A DNA stretch of 11,923 bases from Deltaproteobacteria bacterium (GTDB lineage: Bacteria; Desulfobacterota_B; Binatia; Binatales; Binataceae), in NCBI GenBank assembly GCA_021827465.1, contig JAKAVX010000036.1, positions 1 through 11,923 on the forward strand, in the 5' to 3' direction. A model generated the notes under the pieces. It was not told where the DNA came from. It saw nothing but the letters and a program-made list of their open reading frames with translations, and made no database searches. Positions 6,643 through 11,923 of the stretch are shown here, one piece after another. Both the position numbers and the translations under genes were made by a program. Position 1 is the first letter of the stretch; every line of letters begins with the position of its first letter.

Positions 6643-7906
6643 TCAGCGCTGGATCGAGGTCTAAAGTCTGTGCGCCGAAGCGCGCGATTCGCGCGAGCGC
6701 GGCTTCGCGTTCGACCGCGAGATCCTGGAGCGCGAGCCGGCGGTACAGGCGTGCGCGCGTGATGCCCGGTTCGGGGTTGTCCAGTTCGGCGAGCAGACGA
6801 TCACGCATCGCTACCAGCATTACGCAATGCTTGCGTGCAAGCGCCGCTATATATGTTTCGAGTTCGCCCGCCGCGCTTCCCTCGACGAAATCGGTGAGTA
6901 CGACCACCAGCGCGCGTTTCTTCTGATAGCGGGCGAGTGTTTCGACCAGGAGACGATAGTTCGGTTCGAAGGGCCGCGGTTCGAGCTTCAACGTCGCCTC
7001 GGTCAGCGCGCCCACTCCGGCCGAACCGGGCCTGGGGCGAACCAGCGCCCTCAGCTCGCGATCGAATGCAAGGAAACCGACGCGGTCCTTGTACTCCGTG
7101 GACGCGCGCGCGATCGCGATCGCGCATTCGACCGCATGATCGAGCTTCGACGCGCCGGCCGTCTTTGCAGTCATCAGGCGCCCGGTGTCAACGACGACGA
7201 TTACCGTATGCCGGCGCTCGGTCTGGTACTGACGGACGATGAGCCGACTGCGCCGCGCGGTCGCTCGCCAATCGATATGGCGCGGATCGTCGCCCGCAAC
7301 GTATTCCCGCAGCGATTCGAATTCGCTGCCTTCGCCTCGCGCAGGCCGTGGCCTGAGGCCGAACTCGTCGCGAAGCGAACGGTGCGTGAGTCCCGCGCGC
7401 TGGGGCGCCGACGCGGGTGGCAGAATCGCGACTGTGGCTCCTGCGCCAATCGCGGTCGCGCGAAGACGCAGCAGGCCAAGCCGTGAGCGCCAAAGCACGA
7501 ACGCCGGCCCGAGTGTGAAGGTGCCGCGGCGTGCCGGCGTTACCTCGCGCGAGAAGTCGCATCGATGGCCGCTGCCAAGAGCAACGTCTTCGATTAGCAA
7601 GTCGCCGCCGAGCTCGGCGGGCAATTCATCCAGAAGCGATACCACCGTCGCGCCGCCTTTGGGACGCGAGAGACGATAACCGATAGCTGCGGGGCGGCCG
7701 CGGACAAGGCGGCCGGGCAGAATGCGCTCGACGCCGGGCTCGGGATCGGCTCGGCTCGTTGCCAAATCAATCGCCGCAAGAAGGGCGATGATCGCCAGCA
7801 GCCCGCTCGCCGGTGCGACCAGTGTCCGAAGCGGAACAGCGGCGAGGAAACACAGCGCCGCCAAGCCGGCGAGCCGGACGAGCAGCGGTGAAGGACGAAT
7901 CGCCAC
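6587..7906 (-). CDS. DUF58 protein with VWA-like domain and N-terminal membrane helices
   Basis: This 439-residue protein has two hydrophobic segments at the N-terminus (about 9-29 and 31-50), a beta-rich middle, then the DUF58 signature 'GEGSEFESLREYVAGDD' and 'RHIDWRATARRSRLIVRQY' (191-227). A VWA-like fold follows, with 'VIVVVDTGRLM' (235-245) and 'ALVVVLTDF' (332-340). The C-terminus 'NRYLAIRQAGLL' is the family's usual end. The MIDAS position reads D-T-G-R-L rather than DxSxS. DUF58 proteins are known to pair with MoxR ATPases and may act as metal-dependent adaptors. The GTG at 7906 is the first possible start, since an in-frame TGA (the moxR stop) lies 18 bp upstream with no other start codon between. 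GAAGG at 7919-7923 may serve as the SD. It is the last gene of the minus-strand operon. Confidence 0.92.
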   Translation of the reverse strand: MAIRPSPLLVRLAGLAALCFLAAVPLRTLVAPASGLLAIIALLAAIDLATSRADPEPGVERILPGRLVRGRPAAIGYRLSRPKGGATVVSLLDELPAELGGDLLIEDVALGSGHRCDFSREVTPARRGTFTLGPAFVLWRSRLGLLRLRATAIGAGATVAILPPASAPQRAGLTHRSLRDEFGLRPRPARGEGSEFESLREYVAGDDPRHIDWRATARRSRLIVRQYQTERRHTVIVVVDTGRLMTAKTAGASKLDHAVECAIAIARASTEYKDRVGFLAFDRELRALVRPRPGSAGVGALTEATLKLEPRPFEPNYRLLVETLARYQKKRALVVVLTDFVEGSAAGELETYIAALARKHCVMLVAMRDRLLAELDNPEPGITRARLYRRLALQDLAVEREAALARIARFGAQTLDLDPALITAPVLNRYLAIRQAGLL

Positions 7907-7924
7907 GCCTTGGCTGCGCCTTCG

Positions 7925-8881
7925 TCAATGCGGCACGGGGACCGAGCGCACGACCTCGTCGATCGCATCGTCGGGACTCATGCCTTCCACCTCTGCGCCG
8001 GGTTCGAGAACGACCCGATGGCGCAGCGTTGGACGAATCACCGCCTGGACGTCCTCGGGCATAACAAAACTCCGTCCTTCGAGTCCCGCGGTCGCCTTTG
8101 CCGCACGCACCATCCATAGGGCGGCGCGCGGCGAGGCGCCGACCGCGATCGCCGGGTGCTCGCGGGTTGCGCGCACGAGCGCGACCGCATAGCCGAGAAT
8201 TTCCTCGCGGGCGAGCGTGGCCTCGACGATCTCCCGCGCGCGGCTGACCTCGGCCGCGCCGAGCAGCGCCGGCGCGTTCAGAAGCGGCGTCGGTCTCGCG
8301 TGATGCGTTGCGAGGATGCGAACCTCCTCCTCAGCCGTCGGATAGTCGATTCTTATCTTGAACAGGAACCGGTCCAGTTCGGCCTCCGGCAGCGGATAGG
8401 TTCCTTCCTGCTCGATCGGGTTTTGCGTGGCGAGCACGGTAAACCATTCTCCGAGCGGGTAGCTGCGCCCGTCGACCGTCGACTCGCGCTCCTGCATCGC
8501 CTCGAGCAGTGCGGTCTGAGTCTTTGCCGGCGCGCGATTTATCTCATCGACAAGCAGCAGGTCGGTGAACAGCGGCCCAGGACGGAAGCGAAACTCGCCG
8601 TCAACCAGAATCGGCGTCCCGATTATGTCGCTGGGCATGAGATCGGGCGTGCATTGGATGCGTCCGAAACGGATTCCGAGCGTGGATGCCAGCGCGCGGA
8701 CCAGCAATGTCTTCGCAAGGCCGGGAACGCCTTCGTAGAGGCTGTGGCCGGAGCATAGAAGAGTTGCGAACGACAGCCGAACAGCCTCGTCCTGGCCGAT
8801 TATGACCGAACCGATCGAACTGCGCAGCGCGGCGAAAGCTTCAGCCACCCAGGTCGCATCTCGGGAGTTCTCGTCGCTCAT
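7925..8881 (-). CDS. MoxR-family AAA+ ATPase
   Basis: This 318-residue cytoplasmic ATPase is of normal family length. Seen are the Walker A motif 'GVPGLAKT' (51-58), MoxR-typical 'RIQCTPDLMPSDIIGT' (74-89), 'GPLFTDLLLVDEINRAP' with Walker B D112/E113, 'KTQTALLEAMQE', sensor 1 'ATQNP' (151-155), 'EGTYPLPEAELDRF' with the likely arginine finger R171, and a sensor-2-like 'GASPRAAL' in the C-terminal lid. MoxR proteins work as chaperone-like remodelers, usually with a VWA/DUF58 partner encoded next door, as here. The ATG overlaps the DUF4350 stop (ATGA), implying translational coupling. The DUF58 gene starts 18 bp after the moxR stop in the same frame. By order, this corresponds to the MoxR2 locus of mycobacteria as I recall it. 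Confidence 0.96.
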   Translation of the reverse strand: MSDENSRDATWVAEAFAALRSSIGSVIIGQDEAVRLSFATLLCSGHSLYEGVPGLAKTLLVRALASTLGIRFGRIQCTPDLMPSDIIGTPILVDGEFRFRPGPLFTDLLLVDEINRAPAKTQTALLEAMQERESTVDGRSYPLGEWFTVLATQNPIEQEGTYPLPEAELDRFLFKIRIDYPTAEEEVRILATHHARPTPLLNAPALLGAAEVSRAREIVEATLAREEILGYAVALVRATREHPAIAVGASPRAALWMVRAAKATAGLEGRSFVMPEDVQAVIRPTLRHRVVLEPGAEVEGMSPDDAIDEVVRSVPVPH

Positions 8882-9969
8882 GACGTGATTCCCGAATAGG
8901 ATTCTACTGCCCGGACCGCAATTACAAGCTCACCGGCGCTCTTTGGCACGGCCCCATCCACCAGCCATCGGCGGGTCTCGGCCGAGAGCGAGCCGTCGTG
9001 CGCGATCCTTTCAAGAAGTGTTTCGTCGGGAAGGTTGGCGCCCGCGGAGAGTCGCCGGCGCATCCGATGCAGAAAACCGGCCCGGTAAGCTCGAAAAACC
9101 GCGCCCGGATCGCCGGCCTGCGAATAGAGCACACCGAGTGACTCGACGAACGAGGCTATCGACGGCTCCGGTCCTTTGGACCCGTCGCGAATCGCGCGCG
9201 GAGGCCAAGAGTGCTGCTCGGCAACCCATAGGAGTGCAGCGAGCAGCGCCGCGATGATCGGCAGTATCGCGCGCGAGCCTGCGACAGTTGCCACTATCGA
9301 GACCGACGCCGCAAGTCCGTGGCAATGCTCGTCGAAAACCGGCGTCCCAAACTCGCGCGCCAGATCCACTACCAGCACGCCTGCGTCAGCCTGGCCGAGG
9401 CTTGCGTTGCGCACGAAACGCCCGTCGGCAACCGCCACCAGCCGTCCTGCGCCGAGTTTGAACTCCAGGGCAAACGGGGCTCCATCGGATGCCAGGCACA
9501 CTGCGGCGTGATCCTTTCCGGGTCCGAAATGAAGCACCTTGTGAAGATTGATCGTGAGTGGAACGGGAACGCACTTGCCTTTGACAATCACCGTACCGAC
9601 TGCCGGTGAAACGTTGCGCTCGATGCCGAGTCTCTTCCAGTCGCTGTCGGGTTCGCCGAACGTGATGGCCGTTCCGCCCGCCCGAATCCATCGAAGCAGT
9701 TCATGCGCCGATTCGTGGCCGTCGCGGGCATTGGGACTGAGGAAAGACGGCATCACCAGCCAGAGGGTTCGATTAGTCGGCGCGCGGCTCAGGCGAGCAT
9801 AAGAGCGCGTCACCGGGAAGCCAAGCTCGCCGAGCAACTGGAAGGCCGCCTTATAGCCGTCAGGGCCGACGCCAAAGCTCGTTGCCGAGCTGTTCGGCCA
9901 GAACCAGATATTCAACCCGAGCAGAATTGCCAGGATCGCACCGGCGGAAAACAGCGCTCGTCTTGGCAA
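8878..9969 (-). CDS. DUF4350 membrane-anchored protein
   Basis: This 363-residue protein has an N-terminal hydrophobic helix (about 5-24), a soluble domain, and a second helix at about 231-250 ('GSRAILPIIAALLAALLWVA'). The DUF4350 pattern is visible: a GATase/ThuA-like Rossmann region ('GYKAAFQLLGELGFPVTRSY', 'NRTLWLVMPSF', 'HELLRWIRAGGTAITFGEP'), then 'GRLVAVADGRFVRN', and 'VFDEHCHG' just before the second helix. The C-terminal ~100 residues are predicted to be cytoplasmic and helical. The function is unknown; the domain probably faces the periplasm or exterior and may bind a ligand or partner. The start is TTG at 9969, supported by an excellent SD (AAGGTGATC); the first ATG would only appear ~70 residues in, after the anchor. 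The upstream DUF4129 gene ends 4 bp away and the end overlaps moxR. Confidence 0.87.
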   Translation of the reverse strand: MPRRALFSAGAILAILLGLNIWFWPNSSATSFGVGPDGYKAAFQLLGELGFPVTRSYARLSRAPTNRTLWLVMPSFLSPNARDGHESAHELLRWIRAGGTAITFGEPDSDWKRLGIERNVSPAVGTVIVKGKCVPVPLTINLHKVLHFGPGKDHAAVCLASDGAPFALEFKLGAGRLVAVADGRFVRNASLGQADAGVLVVDLAREFGTPVFDEHCHGLAASVSIVATVAGSRAILPIIAALLAALLWVAEQHSWPPRAIRDGSKGPEPSIASFVESLGVLYSQAGDPGAVFRAYRAGFLHRMRRRLSAGANLPDETLLERIAHDGSLSAETRRWLVDGAVPKSAGELVIAVRAVESYSGITS

Positions 9970-9971
9970 CC

Positions 9972-9980
9972 GATCACCTT
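9972..9980 (-). promoter_or_regulatory. Strong Shine-Dalgarno spanning the DUF4129 stop
   Basis: On the minus strand AAGGTGATC pairs almost fully with the 3' end of 16S rRNA (GATCACCTCC). It lies 2 nt before the TTG start at 9969, leaving about 5 nt from the AGGTG core. The DUF4129 TGA (9974-9976) sits inside it, so terminating ribosomes are well placed to re-initiate on the DUF4350 gene. Confidence 0.7.
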
Positions 9981-10576
9981 GTCGCGGATGAAAGCTGGTC
10001 GAACGCGGACCGCCATTGAGCGTAAATTTCGGGGTCGTTTTCGCGCTCTCCGAACCACCTTAGCTCCGTTCGCTCGACCAGAGCGTCGAGCTCAAGGGCG
10101 AGGCTCTGCGGCAGGTTCGATCCGCGAAGCGCCGCGCGAATCCATCGGTTGGACCTGTCCGGCCTGAGCTCGATCACCGAGCGCTCCGCGAGAGCGTAAA
10201 AACTCGCGATCATCAGGCGATGCGCGGCTTCGAGGTAGCGGCCGCTGACAGCCAGAGTATCGGCCTCGGCAGGCAGATCGCGGATCGTACGGCTAACCGC
10301 GGCCTGCTGCGTCTGCGGCTCCGGGGCGCGCATCGCGGCCCGCAGTGTCCAAACCAGATGCGTGACCATCCCGAGAAGCGCCGCAAAAAGCCCGAGAATG
10401 ATTGCCCAGTACAGGACCGGCGCCTCCACGCGAAGAATCGCGAGGTGGCCAAGCCATTGAAAGATCTTTCGCACGAGGGCGGCCACGGCGCCGTCCGAGG
10501 TCGCGTGCGCATATTCGGGGCGCGCAAGGATGCGACGCGCAAGTTCCCGGATAGCCGCGTCCGACTTGTCAGGCAA
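9974..10576 (-). CDS. DUF4129 single-pass membrane protein
   Basis: This 200-residue protein has a short N-terminal region with 'AIRELARRILARPEYA' (the 'ILARPEF' motif seen in this family), one transmembrane helix at about 53-76, and a C-terminal DUF4129 domain. In that domain, 'ALAVSGRYLEAAHRLMIASFYALAER' is split as 'DTLAVSGRYLEAAHRLMIAS' (106-125) and 'FYALAERSVIELRPDRSNR' (126-144), followed by 'VERTELRWFGE' (168-178), matching the family's W/Y-aromatic end. DUF4129 domains often occur fused to transglutaminase-like proteins or beside DUF4350-MoxR-DUF58; the function is unknown. The TTG start at 10576 overlaps the previous gene's stop by 8 bp, and AGGA lies about 10 nt upstream. No ATG fits. 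The C-terminal domain should be cytoplasmic, near the MoxR ATPase, if the N-terminus is outside. Confidence 0.85.
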   Translation of the reverse strand: MPDKSDAAIRELARRILARPEYAHATSDGAVAALVRKIFQWLGHLAILRVEAPVLYWAIILGLFAALLGMVTHLVWTLRAAMRAPEPQTQQAAVSRTIRDLPAEADTLAVSGRYLEAAHRLMIASFYALAERSVIELRPDRSNRWIRAALRGSNLPQSLALELDALVERTELRWFGERENDPEIYAQWRSAFDQLSSATR

Positions 10577-11339
10577 CGGGAGAAGTTCCTGTCACCGCCC
10601 GTGTGCCGGTTCCGATCTCCGAGCGTACCTGCTCGGCCAGCAGACGGAGGTCGAAGTCCTCGGTGCGGCATCGGCGGTCGAAGTAATAAATGACAAACAC
10701 GACGCCGCTATAGGTGGAGGTTACCGCCAGCGTTGCCGCGTTGAGGATCGGCCCGAGAAAGGGGACATACATCCAAAGGAACCCGAACGCAGCCGCCGGT
10801 ACCTGGGTTATCAATCCCGCGGCCAGGACTATGCCAAACGTGCGCCACCATGCACCGTTCACCAATTCGCGGCTGCGATGCAGCGCGCCCACCCCGAAGC
10901 GATGCTCGATGATCATCACTGGAACGATCAGTGCCCAGCAGGCCATAAGATAGATCCCGGGTACGATGAGTGCGACAAAAGCGAGGAAGAGCAATACGCC
11001 CGCGAGGAAGTAAGTTCCGAGAGCCCGAGCGACGATGGGACCGGAGGACCGGTAAGCGTCGTTAATCGTGGCCGGCCGATCAAGATAGACGCGTGCAACG
11101 GCTGTCGTAATCGCGATACCGATAATTGGCGCCGCGATGATCAGCGCCAGCTCTGCGACAATCGCGATAACCGCTCGAAGCGCCGGATCGGGCGCAAGCC
11201 GACCGAGCGCCAGCACCACGCCGTATGGTATCCAGACTATCGCTGAAATACCTACTATCAGAGAAAAATTATCTCTCAGTACGGCGAATGCGCGGTCGAG
11301 AATTTCAGCGAATGACAGCGGACGAATGTTATAGGCCAT
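10569..11339 (-). CDS. Multi-pass membrane protein (DUF7544/GDPD-membrane-domain-like), first gene of MoxR operon
   Basis: This 256-residue integral membrane protein has about five or six hydrophobic segments (roughly 25-45, 55-82, 107-145, 168-187, 190-218). The N-terminus 'YNIRPLSFAEILDRAFAVLRDNF' and the C-terminal 'VVFVIYYFDRRCRTEDFDLRLL' are typical of the family annotated as glycerophosphoryl-diester-phosphodiesterase membrane-domain-like proteins. So is the central 'IVPGIYLMACWALIVPVMII' followed by 'ALHRSRELVNGAWWRTFGI'. No phosphodiesterase catalytic domain is present, so no enzyme activity is claimed. The ATG at 11339 is chosen over an upstream ATG (11360) and longer readings because a perfect GGGAGGAGG SD precedes it and the family N-terminus starts there. 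It overlaps the DUF4129 gene by 8 bp. A homologue precedes DUF4129-DUF4350-moxR in mycobacteria, as I recall. Confidence 0.82.
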   Translation of the reverse strand: MAYNIRPLSFAEILDRAFAVLRDNFSLIVGISAIVWIPYGVVLALGRLAPDPALRAVIAIVAELALIIAAPIIGIAITTAVARVYLDRPATINDAYRSSGPIVARALGTYFLAGVLLFLAFVALIVPGIYLMACWALIVPVMIIEHRFGVGALHRSRELVNGAWWRTFGIVLAAGLITQVPAAAFGFLWMYVPFLGPILNAATLAVTSTYSGVVFVIYYFDRRCRTEDFDLRLLAEQVRSEIGTGTRAVTGTSPVA

Positions 11340-11340
11340 G

Positions 11341-11349
11341 CCTCCTCCC
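11341..11349 (-). promoter_or_regulatory. Perfect Shine-Dalgarno of the first operon gene
   Basis: On the minus strand GGGAGGAGG lies directly before ATG 11339. The GGGAGG part is spaced 4 nt from the start. This is the strongest SD in the window. It selects ATG 11339 over ATG 11360, where no comparable site exists. Confidence 0.75.
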
Positions 11350-11361
11350 TGTCGCGCCATG

Positions 11362-11390
11362 CCTATACAGTGAACCCGCGATGAGACTTT
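11362..11390 (-). promoter_or_regulatory. Weak candidate promoter for the MoxR operon
   Basis: On the minus strand TATAGG (11367-11362) resembles a -10 box and would start transcription near 11355, giving a ~16-nt leader that carries the strong SD. At the -35 distance (17 bp) lies AAAGTC, a poor match to TTGACA. That hexamer is part of the direct repeat noted separately, so an activator-dependent or alternative-sigma promoter is possible. Confidence 0.28.
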
Positions 11391-11412
11391 CAGGCCTGCT
11401 AGACGACTTTCA
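11385..11412. repeat. Tandem direct repeat GACTTTCA, 20-bp period
   Basis: GACTTTCA occurs at 11385-11392 and again at 11405-11412, exactly 20 bp apart. Read on the minus strand, two TGAAAGTC boxes sit at and just above the -35 zone of the candidate operon promoter. CAGGCCTG, an 8-bp palindrome, lies between them (11391-11398). Such spacing, about two helical turns, is typical of tandem sites for a dimeric regulator, but two 8-mers are little evidence. Confidence 0.4.
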
Positions 11413-11483
11413 TCATAACCACACAGCCGGGTCAAGCAGGGCTATCGGGTGGTCTTCCTGTCCGTCATGAGCATTTCGTTGAC

Positions 11484-11499
11484 GATAATAAGGATTATC
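11484..11499. repeat. Perfect inverted repeat GATAAT-AAGG-ATTATC
   Basis: Six-base arms (11484-11489 and 11494-11499) are separated by 4 nt. The AT-rich 16-mer stands out from its GC-rich surroundings. It lies about 145 bp upstream of the first MoxR-operon gene. It could be a regulator operator; as an RNA hairpin it would be weak (two thirds A-T pairs, no T-run). No regulator family is assigned. Confidence 0.4.
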
Positions 11500-11646
11500 C
11501 GCGGGCTGACGAGGAATAAGGCAATCCGGCGCGACAGCAATGAGAGCGCACCTCAGCAAAGCGGCGAAGTGTTCAGGAAAGCTTGCCCAATTTCCAAAGT
11601 GGTATTTTCACGGCTCATCCGCATAAGCCGGGCGTGACGAGAATGG

Positions 11647-11676
11647 TACGGAGTTGCTACATCGTGAAACTCCGTG
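11647..11676 (-). terminator. Hairpin just past the stop of the right-edge gene
   Basis: TACGGAGTT (11647-11655) pairs with AACTCCGTG (11668-11676) over 9 positions with one G-T end pair and a 12-nt loop. On the minus strand it begins 6 nt after the TGA of the MotA/TolQ-like gene, where a terminator would be expected. The following bases (CCATTCTCGT) are not a T-run, so intrinsic termination would be weak; a role as an RNA 3'-end stabiliser is an alternative. Confidence 0.35.
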
Positions 11677-11682
11677 CCTGCC

Positions 11683-11923
11683 TCAACCAGCCTTGCGAGG
11701 GTGAATCTCAGCGACGCCGCCAGGCTTCTGGTTGGAAGGAGCGGGAGAAGATCCGGAACCTGTTCCCTCCGCAAGGAGTTGCCGTAGGGGAACGCCTGCC
11801 AGACCGGCCTTCATGTTGGTGACGGCGGTGAGAACAATTTTGTCGAGATGCTTTTCCGTTATCGCGCGTGCGCGGATCTTTTTGGCGACTGGGAGTGCGA
11901 TGAGGTTGGCGAGGCCTACGCCA
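11683..11923 (-). CDS. MotA/TolQ/ExbB-type proton-channel protein, C-terminal fragment (5' end off window)
   Basis: Reading the minus strand from the window edge gives 79 residues ending at TGA 11685-11683; the start lies beyond the window, so no start codon is visible. The sequence begins 'GVGLANLIALPVAKKIRARA', which resembles the end of the last transmembrane helix and its basic cytoplasmic edge in MotA ('YGvllANLvxLPiAxKLkxR'). It continues 'ITEKHLDKIVLTAVTNMKAG', matching the position of MotA's post-helix 'EGILAIQAG' helix. The last ~25 residues are a low-complexity Gly/Ser/Pro tail. Codon third positions are GC-biased, as expected for a real gene. MotA is favoured over TolQ/ExbB because of the ANLxxLPxAxK pattern, but with one partial helix the subfamily is uncertain. 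Confidence 0.55.
   Translation of the reverse strand, partial: GVGLANLIALPVAKKIRARAITEKHLDKIVLTAVTNMKAGLAGVPLRQLLAEGTGSGSSPAPSNQKPGGVAEIHPRKAG

Larger units (their letters stand above)
11340..11682. other. 343-bp non-coding region upstream of the MoxR operon
   Basis: Several short readings exist here on both strands, but none has an SD, family resemblance or consistent codon bias. The GC content is lower than in the flanking genes. What can be seen is the SD of the first operon gene, a weak -10-like TATAGG, a direct repeat GACTTTCA with a 20-bp period, a perfect inverted repeat GATAATAAGGATTATC, and a hairpin 6 nt past the stop of the right-edge gene. No tRNA-like cloverleaf or riboswitch core was recognised. 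Confidence 0.6.

Noticed and set aside
11449..11637. Small plus-strand reading in the intergenic region (62 codons)
   Set aside because: It has no SD, no family resemblance and no coding-like third-position bias, and it crosses the inverted repeat.
11553..11822. Two short overlapping readings (minus 11553-11774 and plus 11583-11822)
   Set aside because: Both overlap the MotA/TolQ-like fragment in other frames, and that frame has the better codon bias and a recognisable family pattern.
1..11923. CRISPR arrays, tRNA/rRNA genes, IS elements, phage genes
   Set aside because: No periodic repeat-spacer pattern, cloverleaf, transposase motif or phage structural gene was seen on either strand by eye.

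Overview
The window comes from a GC-rich bacterial chromosome with compact, overlapping genes. Several genes start with TTG or GTG, and start sites carry recognisable Shine-Dalgarno (SD) motifs. The gene families point to a menaquinone-respiring bacterium. A soil-type lineage such as Binatota, Acidobacteriota or another delta-like or actinobacterial-like group would fit, but no marker gene in the window fixes the taxon.

Left block, about 1-4655, plus strand: a menaquinone (vitamin K2) operon in the order menH (5' end off the window), menB, menA, menC, menE. Spacing is tight: ATGA overlaps join menB-menA and menA-menC, and there are 4 bp between menC and menE. MenH, MenC and MenE convert SEPHCHC to OSB and then to OSB-CoA. 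MenB closes the naphthoate ring, and after thioester hydrolysis MenA prenylates DHNA in the membrane. MenF, MenD, the DHNA-CoA thioesterase and the final methyltransferase (MenG/UbiE) are not in the window; menF and menD may lie just upstream.

Middle and right block, 4718-11339: a seven-gene membrane/AAA+ locus. On the minus strand, in transcription order, are a multi-pass membrane protein, a DUF4129 protein, a DUF4350 protein, a MoxR AAA+ ATPase and a DUF58 (VWA-like) protein. A SpoIIM-like membrane protein follows on the plus strand, then an RDD membrane protein on the minus strand. The SpoIIM-like gene is inverted: it starts 14 bp from the RDD start and its 3' end overlaps the DUF58 gene by 56 bp. 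From memory, the same gene set with the same inversion exists in Mycobacterium tuberculosis (about Rv3689-Rv3695, including moxR2). The locus is therefore a conserved, poorly characterised module, and it is the most interesting system here. A plausible but unproven model is a MoxR/DUF58 chaperone pair that remodels or inserts membrane protein complexes.

Right edge: a 343-bp non-coding stretch (11340-11682) holds the likely promoter region of the MoxR operon, a 20-bp-period direct repeat, a perfect inverted repeat and a hairpin. It is followed by the C-terminal end of a minus-strand gene that looks like a MotA/TolQ/ExbB-type proton-channel subunit and runs off the window. No tRNA, rRNA, CRISPR array, insertion sequence or transposase was seen.
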